DNA of 64,000 nucleotides from Steromphala cineraria (taxonomy: Eukaryota > Mollusca > Gastropoda > Trochida > Trochidae): the NCBI GenBank assembly GCA_916613615.1, contig OU744730.1, forward strand, positions 25,367,406 through 25,431,405. The letters are read 5' to 3'. Position numbers and translations under genes: made by a program. Shown here one piece after another: positions 23,418 through 36,800 of the stretch; within the stretch, counting starts at the first letter, position 1; every line of letters begins with the position of its first letter. The notes beneath the pieces were generated by a model, which had not been told where the DNA came from, did no database searches, and worked only from the letters and a program-made list of their open reading frames with translations.

Positions 23418-24983
23418 CTAAAATACATGACTTTATGGGAAAGGAAAACGTGTCATTTCTCGCCTCCAAATTATTTCGAAGTCGAAATGTATCTTTAATG
23501 CAAGTTGCAATATGTAAATTAGCTCTAATCTCAGTAGGGGCCGATAAAACGAGTTGTTATATTTACAAGAATTTATACATCTATCTTATGTCCCTTATTA
23601 TACATACTTTATATGATATTGAACGTGATTTACTTGTTTACAGCATGTTATAAACTACTATTCAAGTGCACATTTCAGTGACAACATCGTTGCAGGTTTT
23701 TGATGCACACATAGCTGATAGTGACGTTTTAAAACGTATTTTCAAATGTGTTGCAAATATGAACATTTTAAACATTTTTACTTGTAAAAGGGATATATAA
23801 ATCATAATTTTTTCAATACATTCATAAAGACTTATTGGTGAAAACTTTGTTATGTCAACATAAGTAAGAATTACATTTTCAATCCAGTATTAAATGAATA
23901 AACGCCAAATATAATTAATTTTTATTTCCGTGAGTTAAAATTTGAAATTATGTCGCTTCATCTTGATGATGTAGAACGATCAAAAACTCGAAATTCATTG
24001 TGTTGCGTACCCGGTGTAAGACAATCTATATCTATATATAACCAATGAAACTATTCTATATATCAAAACGCTTTTTACATTAATTTTAAGTGTACTAACT
24101 TCCATTTTTCCTGTTCATCATTGTTTCATTTATATCCCTGTCACTTATATGAGAGTGCAACAATAATCATGTTTCTATCTGATACAACAATTATGTGTGA
24201 ACGGGGAAATTTGCTTTTAGATGAATTTTTAATAAAAGTACCGAGGGTACAGAAGCTCACCTTAAAATGAATGATGTGGTAATATGGTTTAATTGTGTAA
24301 CCATCTTTTATATGATAATTGATTATGGCTGCCATCATGATTTTTTTATCTTTTAAAATGCTATTTTTCTGTTAGAAACCACTAGAGCTTGAACAAACAT
24401 TAATACAAGAATGATATAATCATGATTTGTTAACAAGCAGTAGGTTTTTGTATAACTTTTTTTGTATATCTATGGCTGAATTGGTGATCATCTTGGACTT
24501 TTTAATCTTCAAAATGCTACTTTTATGTGGGCATCTGTATTAATTTCATTATGATATCTTGATTGGTTTAGGAGTATTCATTTAGTCACACTCTCAACTT
24601 CCAAAGAACTAAAAAGATGATGCACATAAACATTTGGAATATATCCCTCGGACACATATCACAAATTCAGCTAATGATAAGTCCAATTGCCAAAGTAAAC
24701 TGTCCAGGTCAATGTCTCATGTAATTCTAACTGAAGATTTCTGAATATCTTAAATCTTGACATATGTTAGTGCAATCTGATTGGTCAGAATAGGCTAGCA
24801 ACATGGGGGTCTATGCTAATTACTAGATATGATGACCTATGATGACCTCTTGCACCTGCATGTAGCTTATGTAACTTATCCTCTTATGTAAGATACTGTT
24901 ATTCCATATAGTGAGTGTCCTCCCCTCATTTCAATATGCAATACGAGAGTTGCAGGAGAGGGGCTGGAAGAATAGGAGGGGAA

Positions 24984-25003
24984 AGGGGGGGGGGGGGGGG
25001 GGG
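24984..25003 (+). repeat. poly-G run in a purine-rich block
   Basis: About 18 consecutive G within a GA-rich 150-bp block (24955-25110). The homologous block in copy 2 has a similar run at 34429-34451. It is capable of G-quadruplex formation, and its length is likely assembly-sensitive. Confidence 0.8.
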
Positions 25004-26654
25004 GATAGGAGGAATGTGGGATAGAAGAGAGGTTTGCAATGGATGGACAGGAGAAAATAGGGGAGGAGGGAAAGGGGGGTTAGAAGGGGTGGGTGTAGAA
25101 GAGAGGTTTGCAATGGAAATAATCTGGAGGTCAACTCAGTAATATGTTTATTGAAGTATCCTAACTAACAGAGAGAATTGGTGAGAAAGACTTTGTAAAA
25201 AAAGAATTGTTTAGACAGCTGTTCAATTAGTTTTGAAGATGAATATTAAATGATATCTTTTATTAGCATGACAAACAAAATAAAAGATAATTTGTTATTC
25301 ATTAACCAAAATTTTCAATTTGGAATAAATTAATTGTATGGGAACAAAGGAGTAAAAAACCTAACAGTTAGTGTTGGGAGTGAACAAATTTAATCATTTT
25401 AAATGCTTTTGAAAAGGATTTGTTTGAATTGAATGATCGTTATGATTATCTAGATAATCATTGTTCAGACCGTAATCAGATATAAATGATCAAAAAATGT
25501 ATATTTATCCCTCACTGCCTATGTTATTTGCCATATATGAAGTGTCAGGAATTATGTAACCCACTGATGGAGTGAACAACTTTTATCATTTTTTTTTATC
25601 AAATTTTTATTTGTAAAAAGTATTACTATTAATAGAATACAAGTATACTTTTCATAAAGACAATTTATATACTTTCCATAAAGTCCATTATGTTCTATTT
25701 ATCAATTAGGTCAGGATTACTATGCAATATACAAGCAGGCAGGGCTGCTAGCCCCAGATCCTTAAGGAGAGTGTAGCAATTTGTGTATTTGGCTTTGTGT
25801 ACGTATATTTGGAGAAGCATCCTAGTGTGCTGAGCATGTAAACCTGAACTCTGGCTAAGCCCTTATGTGTGGTATTAAAAGACTTGACGAGAGAGAACAT
25901 GAATTGTTATGAAAAATATATATAATTTCACAAAATATAGTTAGCTTATGTCCTAAATTGATTTTGTGTCAAGAAGAACTTCTGTTAGATATAGAAATGG
26001 TACAAATATGAGTAAAACACAGGAACTGGAACCTGATGCAAAATAACTCTTTCCACATCAACTTATCATGTAGATTGCTAAACACAAAGCTTATTGTTGA
26101 CAAGTTTTGTGTAAGTTGTTATTCTTAGAAAGAACATATCACTGTCATGAGAATACAAGTCTAATTTCCATAACTCTTATTGCATACACATGGCCATATA
26201 GCATAACACTCTACCATATCAATTGGGTCAGGTTGATTATGCAACAGACTAGCAGCTGAGACTGTGATGCTAGCATCCTGTATTGGGATGTGTATTAGAA
26301 AAGCAAAGTGGACTCAACAGGAATATCTGAACTCTGGTTGACCCCTTTTGTGTGGTATTTAAAGGAATATAAGGGAGATACCATTGTTTAAAATTCAACA
26401 TGATGTTTAATGTCATTGGGTTTTTGCAGCTAGTTGCCATAAATATTTTAAACAAATTAATCAATTATGTTTGTCTTTCATCTTAATGTTTAAGAAACAA
26501 TTAAAAATATAGAACAACTTGCATGACAATCTTAAATATTCCATATTCAAGATAATATTATGATTAGTAAGTTCAAATTAGAGAATTTATATAGTGCGAG
26601 TGATCACTTGATGAAAGCTTAAAATTGAGTAATAATGATGTGTCATCTGCAGCT

Positions 26655-27895
26655 GAAAAGTCAATATGGCTGCTATCGAGGCCATCTTGGATTCTCAAAA
26701 CTGAAACGTCTATCTTTGTGGGAGGAATCACTATAGGTATAACATACTACAATATGAAAATGATATCTAGATTGGTTTAGGAGAAGTAGTCATTTTCATG
26801 AAATCTAATTGAAAATTCAATATGGCTGCCATAGCGGCCATCTTGGATTCTCAAAACTGAAACGTCTACCTTTCTGTGAGGAATCACTATAGGTATAACA
26901 TACTACAATATGAAAATGATATCTAGATTGGTTTAGGAGAAGTAGTCATTTTCATGAAATCTAATTGAAAATTCAATATGGCTGCCATAGCGGCCATCTT
27001 GGATTCTCAAAACTGAAACGTCTACCTTTCTGTGAGGAATCACTATAGGTATAACATACTACAATATGAAAATGATATCTAGATTGGTTTAGGAGAAGAA
27101 GTCATTTTCATGAAATCTAATTGAAAATTCAATATGGCTGCCATAGCGGCCATCTTGAATTCTCAAAACTGAAACGTCTACCTTTCTGTGAGGAATCACT
27201 ATAGGTATAACATACTACAATATGAAAATGATATCTAGATTGGTTTAGGAGAAGTAGTCATTTTCATGAAATCTAATTGAAAATTCAATATGGCTGCCAT
27301 AGCGGCCATCTTGGATTCTCAAAACTGAAACGTCTACCTTTCTGTGAGGAATCACCATGGGTATAACATACTACAATTTCAGAATGATATCTGCATTCGT
27401 TAAGGAGGAGTAGTCTTTTTCGTGAAATCTAATTGAAAATTCAATATGGCTGCCATGGCGGCCATCTTGGATTCTCAAAACTGAAACGTCTACCTTTCTG
27501 TGAGGAATCACCATGGGTATAACATACTACAATTTCAGAATGATATCTGGATTCGTTAAGGAGGAGTAGTCTTTTTCGTGAAATCTAATTGAAAATTCAA
27601 TATGGCTGCCATGGCGGCCATCTTGGATTCTCAAAACTGAAACGTCTACCTTTCTGTGAGGAATCACCATGGGTAGAACATACTACAATTTCAGAATGAT
27701 ATCTGGATTCGTTAAGGAGGAGTAGTCTTTTTCGTGAAATCTAATTGAAAATTCAATATGGCTGCCATGGCGGCCATCTTGGATTCTCAAAACTGAAACG
27801 TCTACCTTTCTGTGAGGAATCACCATGGGTAGAACATACTACAATTTCAGAATGATATCTGGATTCGTTTAGGAGGAGTAGTCTTTTTCCTGAAA
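26655..27895 (+). repeat. 156-bp tandem array, eight units
   Basis: GCTGCCAT recurs at 26825, 26981, 27137, 27293, 27449, 27605 and 27761, exactly 156 bp apart. Units 2-4 and 6-8 form two sub-types (ATAGCGGCC versus ATGGCGGCC), showing local homogenisation. Confidence 0.92.
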
Positions 27896-27898
27896 GTT

Positions 27899-27970
27899 TA
27901 CGGACGGACGGACAGACAGACAGACGGACGGACAGACGGACGGACAGACAGACGGACGACGGACGAAGCG
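27899..27970 (+). repeat. (ACGG/ACAG)n microsatellite
   Basis: Mixed GGAC/AGAC tetranucleotides following the tandem core. Equivalent tracts lie at 29019-29045, 30346-30370, 36135-36170 and 40865-40905, each near the 3' end of an element. Confidence 0.9.
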
Positions 27971-28014
27971 CCATGACATAAGCTCACATTTACTTTGTAA
28001 AGGTGAGCTAAAAA

Positions 28015-28816
28015 CCAAACTGTTATATAGATTTGAACAGAAATCTCCCAAGGTGTACCCATTCAACTGCAGGCAACCCGTGGCACGTGCAACTCAAGAT
28101 GCGCGTGGTTCTGATGGCTGCGATATAATTGACTATTGACGAGTAACAACCAAATATTGACGTTTTGTTATAGCTAATGACGATTTTCTCTGAGATATTG
28201 ACGAGTTTTTGGAGCACAAATTACGACTATTGACGATTAATTTAGGTTTAAAAACATTGAATATCGCTTAACATTTGTCAAAATTCTCCAAAAAAACATT
28301 GCCTTCCTCCGTTCGTCGCTTTCTTTAAAAAAATCTACACAATGTCAGTATGCAATCACAAAACAATCTTCTGTCGGAGATCTTTCTGCTTTTAAACTTT
28401 CTTATTCGGGAATCAAAGCTGCAAAGATATTTTATGTACGCATCATCATTATAAATGGTATAGAGTTTAATGCAGTGTTCTCTTCCGCTAGGTTTTAAAG
28501 AGTTACCTCCCCTCTTGCGCTTGATACTATATTCATTAATAATCGGCTCAATAGAAAAGTGATAATAATGCATAGCCCTTATTGTTACAGTTCAAATGTT
28601 GCAACAACACCAAAAGAGGATTTTGAAAAAACACAAAAGTGTCAAATACCTGTAACGAAGGTTATGATGAGACTACAACAGAATTACCGGTAGCAACACA
28701 GTGTTGTACATATCCTTCCCTAGCAAATGTGTCACAGTGAGGACTTTTCAAATCAATGGCTCCTGGTCATTCACTTGAAAACCTTATCAAGATGTTCAAT
28801 TGTTTATTAAAATATT
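28015..28816. other. interval without recognised gene
   Basis: Contains five ATTGACGA/TTGACG-like words between 28119 and 28245. Otherwise AT-rich with no convincing coding or repeat ends. Confidence 0.4.
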
Positions 28817-29101
28817 AAAAATAGAGCCATTGACTCTGTAGCTCATCAGGCTTTATATTTGATTTTGCTTTATGGTATGGCCAAAGTGGTTTGTAGGGCC
28901 ACAGGGCCACCAAAGCTACTATTTATAATTCTCACTAGTCAAGGAGTCTGTACACAAAGTTACAGCTTTCTAGGCCTTATGGTTCTGAAGAAGAAGTCGA
29001 AATTCCACACAGTTTACAGACGGATGGACAGACGGACGGACGCCGGACACCATGCCATGCCATAAGCCCATCGTGCCTTACAGGCCAGATGAGCTTAAAA
29101 T
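28817..29101 (+). mobile_element. GAGCCATT/ACGG element, copy a
   Basis: Starts AATAGAGCCATTGACTCTGT AGCTCATC and ends with an ACGG tract, CCATAAGCCCATC and GATGAGCTTAAAA. The terminal AGCTCATC/GATGAGCT are inverted. It has the same architecture as the pearl-like elements without a tandem core. Confidence 0.7.
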
Positions 29102-29164
29102 TAAATATGTTTTGGTATCTACTAAAATAAAAGCATACAGACATACAAAAAGTGCATGAAAATG

Positions 29165-29170
29165 TTTATT
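29165..29170 (-). terminator. candidate BANP polyadenylation signal
   Basis: An AATAAA hexamer on the minus strand, 1.6 kb past the BANP stop codon, with a T-rich stretch after it. No closer canonical hexamer was noticed, but the intervening sequence was not searched exhaustively. Confidence 0.3.
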
Positions 29171-30045
29171 ATGAAAATCAGTCATAATTCAACAAACACA
29201 TTCAATGTTGGCAATACCAAATAATACATAGAAAACAGTATTAACATTAATATACAGTAAGTATTCAAATATCAAAACAAAAACCAAACAGATTTCAATC
29301 AAATTCATTCTTAAAGGTGTGAATCCTTGAGAGATAAGTTAGGAAAATGGACATAGCTTTGTTCTTATCAAACTGATTAATTTCATATTTCTTCATGATT
29401 TAGACTCAATAACATATACTGAAACCATTTCACAAGAACCTTATTGTACATTCTGATTGTTAATTTTGACTAGCATGTTTAAAAACTGTAAACGAAAAAA
29501 CCCAACTTCATCATACCTTGTTATTTTACATAAATGAGTAATATCAAGGATGACATATTCATATTGTCACTTTCACACTTATACATTCATAGCTTTATAT
29601 CTTTTATAATTTGATCCCAATCAGTCACATATCCAAGCCTTAATGATTCTAAACTTTAGTTGATAACCAACACAAAATGGGGGAAAAGACAATCACTCAG
29701 GGAGGTAACAAAATTCAGATGGATATGATAAACCTTGTAAAACAACAGATACAAATTGTTCTTAGAATGTCTCTGTTTCACTGACAATTGATGCTAAGGC
29801 ATGAATTTAGGCTCCTGCTTAAGCTGATTAACCAATTTTATTATATCTAACAGTTTATCCTAGGCATCAATAGGGTACATCACTCAATGCTTTTTATAGA
29901 GGAGGAGAAAAATACTTACAAATCTTGAGATGATATTTTCAAATTTTATGTATCCTTGCAATATTAGTTTCTGGAGTGTCAAAATAAAGATAGAGGGTAT
30001 ACGCTCTACCATCCCCATATGTGCAGAAGGAACAAGCACAATGTA

Positions 30046-30425
30046 AACAATAGAGCCATTAGATCTGTAGCTCATCAGGCTTTACATTTGATTTTGCTTT
30101 AGGGTGTGGCCAATGTGGTTCCCCCCTTAGTAGGGGCCACAGGGTCACAAAATCTACAATTATCAATCCTCACTAGTCAAGGGGTCTGTACACAAAGTTA
30201 CAGCTTTCTAAGTCTTATGCTTCTGGAGAAGAAGATGGAAATAGGTTTTTAGGGCGTTGCCCCTTGTGGCTATTATTAGGGGCCACACGGCCACCAAAGC
30301 TACAATTTATAATCCGGAGAAGAAGTCGAAATTCCACAAAGTTTACGGACGGACGGACAGACAGACGCCGGACACCATGCTATGCCATAAGCCCATCGGG
30401 CCTTACAGGTCAGATGAGCTAAAAA
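30046..30425 (+). mobile_element. GAGCCATT/ACGG element, copy b, in the BANP 3' UTR region
   Basis: AATAGAGCCATTAGATCTGT to GATGAGCTAAAAA, with an internal partial duplication of the GGGGCCAC..GGCCACCAAAGCTAC segment. It is downstream of the BANP stop codon. Confidence 0.7.
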
Positions 30426-30772
30426 GTTGCTGGATGACAACCAATGCCATTAACCCATCTTGTGTTACAAGCCTGATAAGCTCAAAATACAGATATTAAA
30501 ATAGTAATTTGTTATACCGAGCCCATTCACAGTAATATATCTCCATAAAGAAAAGGATATTAATGCTGAAGTTAACCCTATACCTGCTAAAATACTCAGT
30601 ACCAAAATATCATTAACTGCTGAATTACAGATACCAAAGACTGGGAAATAATGCCATCTTGGTTTAGCCATGGATCAAAACACCAGTGACTCATGCAGGT
30701 GAAGAAAAAAGTTCAATAACAACTGTACAATCATATCATAAGCTGCCATGAACTAGGCACAAAGAACAAAAC

Positions 30773-30895
30773 TTATTCCGCAACTTCAGGGCCTGAAGGG
30801 CCTTGCTGTATGTGTAGCACTTCTCCTGACTCTGTGGTTACCGTAGCAACCTGGATACCATCTCCCAAAGCTGCCATATCTCCTTGCTGTATTTG
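30773..30895 (-). CDS. BANP: BANP terminal coding exon
   Basis: Encodes 40 residues (QIQQGDMAALGDGIQVATVT then ESGEVLHIQQGPSGPEVAE) and stops at TAA 30775-30773. The acceptor is TTTGCAG. The 3' untranslated region follows towards 29 kb and is interrupted by a transposon at 30046-30425. Confidence 0.88.
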   Translation of the reverse strand, partial: QIQQGDMAALGDGIQVATVTTESGEVLHIQQGPSGPEVAE

Positions 30896-33800
30896 CTGCA
30901 AATATAAAAAAATTAAATAAACTTGATCATCTGATGCAATAATTGTCTTGTGATTCGGAAAATGAATTTTCATTTGTTTTGGTGTTTTAACTTGTTGCTT
31001 TAAGTTTTCAATGAATCAAATATGTTCAATATTCAATATAATCAAATTCCTGATACAGTAGAACACGGATATAGCGAACTAATTTCTAAGTCCCACCAAA
31101 AGTCCTATATAATATCATCAAAATAATATATGAGTATAGTGAACTCAGATATAGCAAACTGAATTTCATACCCCGAGGCACAAATAACATTACTAATAGT
31201 GAACTCAATCAGTTTTAGCTTTAGCAAATTAGTAGTATGATCAACATTTTCCACTATCAATCAAACCTCATTATTGTTCACAGCAAACTCACTCACTCAG
31301 CTTAGTCAATCACCGGCATCATCAAGTTTATTAGGAAATTCATTGTTAAGTAAACAAAATGTTGAAAATGTTCAAACAAATATTGAGGATTTTGTCAAAC
31401 GTATGTAGGCTATTGAATAGATAACCAGAATAAAAATGTGAAGTGCAGGGAATTTGGTTTACATCATTTCATTTTGGGAATTTGTGAACATTAGTAATCA
31501 TCTTGGCACAATATAGCAGAACTGTAATTAGTCAGTGATAGAGTCTGGGGGAATTTGTGATCTTAAATGATGAATATGATCAAAAGTTTACCCCGATGAC
31601 TTGATCTCCCTGTAGGATCTGTATGTGCTGAGCCTGTTGAAGCTGGGATATTTGTTCGGGTGTGGCGTGCAGGATCTGGATTTCTCCCTGTTGGATTGCC
31701 TCCCCTTGCATGGTGGACACTGCTTGCTGTATGCTGTCAACTTCAGCCTGAAGGCAATTACAGTCATTAATGATAGCATTGGTCGTTGTTTTTATATCAC
31801 AAGGGTTCTGGGAACATAAAAGTAGTTATTCAAAAGCTCAATTACTTTTTTAAAGGTACTGTTTGAATTTAAGTTAATATTGTACGCAATTTACAATTTT
31901 CAAAGAAGGAAAAAATATTCAGCAAGCACATCAATCATTTTGAGGATAAACTAGCCTCAACTTGGACACAGGATCATATTATGAGCTCAGCTGTGTTCAA
32001 TAATAAACCTAAGTTTAATTGACGGCAACAAACTGCAAGCTTAAAATCCATGTTTTCTTAAATTAAGCTTAGCATAAATTTTCAAAGATAATCCATGTCA
32101 TTTCTTCTTTGGAAATTTAATTTTCCACTTGGGGAAATTTGTACATCTAGCCATGATCATACTGTGTGCATTAAAGACTTTGGCTTCAAAGCTTAAATTT
32201 TGAAACGAAAAGGAAATTTTAAACTGAGGTGATTTAGGAAGAAAGGTAAAAAGTAAGGTCTTTAGATGAGAAATCAAAAGAAAGAAGTCTTGAATTCTAG
32301 TCAAGACAATTACTAGACTTTTAAGGATTGTCATTTTCATTTCTGATAAAAACAAGGTTTCTTAGAAAGACAGCTCTGATTTGAGGATTGATTTTTGCAG
32401 AGACCGAAAAATAGCTTCTAAATAATACATAGCACAGAGTATGTGAGTTATGACTACGGGATGAGTACCTGATGAATATGCAACTCGGAGTCCTCGTGAC
32501 TAAGTGAATCCTCGTCACTCTGACAACCTAGCTCGCCCGGTAAATGTGATCCAATATTTATATAAGTTGGAGGCGCCTTTCCTCTAAATGCTTTTACCGT
32601 CAATGGCATTCCTCTCTGTTTTCTTCGGAATGCTGTGCGACACTTTGAGTCTATGTTTTGTTTTATTCGATGCCAATCGTTTTCTGTTATACCAAATCTA
32701 TGTATGAGGTGGCCTGCAATAAATAAAACCGTGAAAAGAATAAGATTAATTGTCTGACTTTATTCATTTGATTAAAACATATTCTATTCATGATGAAAAG
32801 GAGGAGGAACAAGTTCTCCAACTTAGAATACCTTCTCCTTAATTTTATTTAAAATACAAGTGTGAAACGACCACGAATAAAAAGCTGTCTTCGATTTAAA
32901 AGATTTTCTATTCAATGTCAACTTTTGCTATTGTAGACCAAAAGGAAAATATCATTTAATGTTTCCATTGGTGAGATTGGTTTCCATCCTGCACCAACTC
33001 GCATATTTAGAATTTTCATATCTGAGGCATAATATAAAATCGAACCTGAAGTTCCTGGGTTTGATTGGCAACTTGGCACATGACAGATGTATTATGGACA
33101 GACTGTCACCAACCACCTAAGGATCTGACCATCACAGTTTTGCTAATTTGATGATTAAGTGTTCACGGTAAAATTGGTATAAAATTATATTTCAATGCAA
33201 AAACAACATACATGTAATACATACCTGTAAACACTTTTGAATATCCAATATTATACATAGGATTGTTTTAGATAAAGATAAGTTGTAATCATAGTGCAAA
33301 CATGCAAGGTGAAAAGGGCGCAAATTTGTTCAGTTTCATTGATCCCTTTCATAATGACAAACAGCAGCATGTATTGCTATTTCTATCACTGTTAATCAGT
33401 CAAAAACATGAAACTCACAAAATATCACAATACTGAAATGAGAAGTGATACCAATTCCTACTGCTGAGCTAATGTCTCCAATTTGAGCAAAATTAATAAT
33501 AAAATTTGCATACATAACTTCTTGAGTTGTGACGATATAGACATGTCCTGATATGATAAGTATCATGATATCAAAGAACGATACAATTTCATTTGATACA
33601 ATTTATGTCACGATTCACAATTTTCAGGTCTTTTGATACAAAATAAAAGTACCGAGGGTACAGAAGCTCACCTTAAAATGAATGATGTGGTAACATGGTT
33701 TAATTGTGTAACCATCTTTTATATGATAATTGATTATGGCTGCCATCATGATTTTTTTATCTTTTAAAATGCTATTTTTCTGTTGGAAACCACTAGAGCT

Positions 33801-36800
33801 TGAACAAACATTAATACAAGAATGATATAATCATGATTTGTTAACAAGCAGTAGGTTTTTGTATAACTTTTTTGTATATCTATGGCTAAATTGGTGACCA
33901 TCTTGGACTTTTTAATCTTCAAAATGCTACTTTTATGTGGGCATCTGTATTAATTTCATTATGATATCTTGATTGGTTTAGGAGTATTCATTTAGTCACA
34001 CTCTCAACTTCCAAAGAACTAAAAAGATGATGCACATAAACATTTGGATATATCTCTCTGACACAAATCACAAATTCAGCTAGTGATAGGTCCAATTGCC
34101 AAAGTAAACTGTCCAGGTCAATGTCTCATGTAATTCTAACTGAAGATTTCTGAATATCTTAAATCTTGACATATGTTAGTGCAATCTGATTGGTCAGAAT
34201 AGGCTAGCAACATGGGGGTTTATGCTAATTACTAACTATGATGACCTATGATGACCTCTTGCACCTGCATGTAGCTTATGCAACTTATCCTCTTATGTAA
34301 GTTACTGTTATTCCATATAGTGAGTGTCCTCCCCTCATTTCAATATGCAATACAGATACTCTTTAGAGGAGAGTTGCAGCAGAGGGGCTGCAAGGATAGA
34401 TGGGGAAAGGGGGGGATAGATGGGGAAAGGGGGGGGGGGGGGGGGGGGGGGATAGGGGGGGATAGAAGGATTGTGGGATAGAAGAGAGGTTTGCAATGGA
34501 AGGACAGGAGAAAAAAGGGGAGGAGGGAAAGGGGGGATAGAAGGGGTGGGGGTAGAAGAGAGGTTTGCAATGGAAATAATCTGGAGGTCAACTCAGTAAT
34601 ATGTTTATTGAAGTATCTTAACTAACAGAGAGAATTGGTGAGAAAGACTTTGTAAAAAAAGAATTGTTCAGACAGCTGTTCAATTAGTTTTGAAGATGAA
34701 TATTAAATGATATCTTTTATTAGCATGACAAACAAAATAAAAGATAATTTGTTATTCATTAACCAAAATTTTCAATTTGGAATAAATTAATTGCATGGGA
34801 ACAAAGGACTAAAAAACCTAACAGTTAGTGTTGGGAGTGAACAAATTTAATCATTTTAAATGCTTTGAATAGGATTTGTTTGAATTGAATGATCATTATA
34901 ATTATCTAGATAATCATTGTTCAGACCGTATTCAGATATAGATGATTATAAAATGTATATTTATCCCTCACTGGCTATGTTATTTGCCATATATGAAGTG
35001 TCAGGAATTATGTAAAACGGAAAGGATTTATTAAAACAGTCATGCTTCAGGCTGTTCGCAGATAATAATGCTCTACCATATCAATTGGGTCAGGTTGATT
35101 ATGCAACAGACTAGCAGCTGACACTATGATGCTAGCAGCCTGTATTGGGATTTGTATTAGACAGCATAGTGGACTCAACAGAAATATCTGAACTCTGGTT
35201 GACCCCTTATGTGTGGTATTTAAAGGAATATAAGGGAGATACCATTGTTCAAAATCTAACATGATGTTTAATGTCATTGGGTTTTTGTAGCTAGTTGCCA
35301 TAAATAGTTTAAACAAATTAATTAATTATGTTTGTCTTTCATCTTAATGTTTTAGAAACACTTACAAATATAGAACAACTTGCATGACAATCTTAAATAT
35401 TCCATATTCAAGATAATATTATGATCAGTAAGTTCAAATTAGAGAATGTATATAGTGCGAGTGATCACTTGATGAAAGCTTAAAATTTAGTAATAATGAT
35501 GTGTCTTCTGCAGCTGAAAATTCAATATGGATGCTATCACAGACATCTTAGATTCTCAAAACTGAAACGTCTACCTTTGTGGGAGGAATCACAATAGGTA
35601 TAACATACTACAATATGAAAATGATATCTAGATTGGTTTAAGAGAAGTAGTCATTTTCATGAAATCTCATTGAAAATTCAATATGGCTGCTATCGCGGCC
35701 ATCTTGGATTCTCAAAACTGAAATGTCTACCTTTCTGTGCGGAATCACCATAGTTATAACATACTACAATTTCAGAATGATATCTAGATTGGTTTAGAAA
35801 GAGTAGTCGTTTCGTGAAATCTAATTGAAAATTCAATATGGCTGCCATGGCGGCCATCTTGGATTCTCAAAACTGAAACGTCTACCTTTCTGTGAGGAAT
35901 CACCATGGGTATAACATACTACAATTTCGGAATGATATCTGCATTCATTTAGGAGGAGTAGTCTTTTTTCTGAAATCTAATTGAAAATTCAATATGGCTG
36001 CCATGGCGGCCATCTTGGATTCTCAAAACTGAAACGTCTACCTTTCTGTGAGGAATCACCATGGGTATAAATACTACAATTTCAGAATGATATCTGGATT
36101 CGTTTAGGAGGAGTAGTCTTTTTCCTGAAAGTTTACGGACGGACGGACAGACAGACGGACGACGGACGAAGCGCCATGTAAAGGTGAGCTAAAAAACCCA
36201 TTATAATTTCGACAAACATCTTGATTTTTAGGATAGAGTTGACGATATGTATCACGATACGTATATTGTCAGATAGTCTAACAATTAGACTCTGAAATGA
36301 TTTGTTATCAATAAATCTGAAATTTGGAAAAAAAAAGGATGAAAAGGAGATTTCTTCATTATCATAAAAATTAAGGGTGCAACGATTCACCGATATTCCG
36401 ATGCATCGCGATTCATGGCATACGATACGATACACGATAAATGTCTGCCAGCAAATCGATTTGCTACGATATGCAACTTCATATAGGCTACAGTGTAATT
36501 ATTTCCCCATAATAAATTATGAATATGTGTAAGGTAATAAACTAAACAAGTAAGAAATATGTGCATGGAGCACATGAAATTGAACTTTTGACTGCGTGAC
36601 AAAAACAATGTTGCAGGAATTTAGATTGTCGTCGGCATTCCATCAATCCAATGTCCGATTACATTTCCAAATGGCCAACCAACTTCTTTTTGATATTAGA
36701 ACACTGGAAATGATTGACAAAGTTGATGTTTTTTCCGGTTATCAGCCTAATTAACAATGAAAATTTATATATATATATTATAAATATCAACGCAAAAAAA

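Larger units (their letters stand above)
24231..28014 (+). mobile_element. large pearl-like/Helitron-like non-autonomous element, copy 1
   Basis: Starts AATAAAAGTACCGAGGGTAC and runs through a poly-G/purine block, a long unique arm, eight 156-bp tandem units, an (ACGG)n microsatellite and a terminal hairpin ending GGTGAGCTAAAAA. AGCTCACCTT near the left end is inverted as AAGGTGAGCT at the right. Nothing codes for a transposase. This order (arm, tandem core, ACGG microsatellite, 3' hairpin) is that of bivalve pearl/mini-interspersed elements attributed to Helitron-like transposons. Confidence 0.72.

Noticed and set aside
24915..25142. Gly/Arg-rich frame over the poly-G block
   Set aside because: Low-complexity purine tract inside a transposon; the opposite strand gives an equally open Pro/Leu frame.
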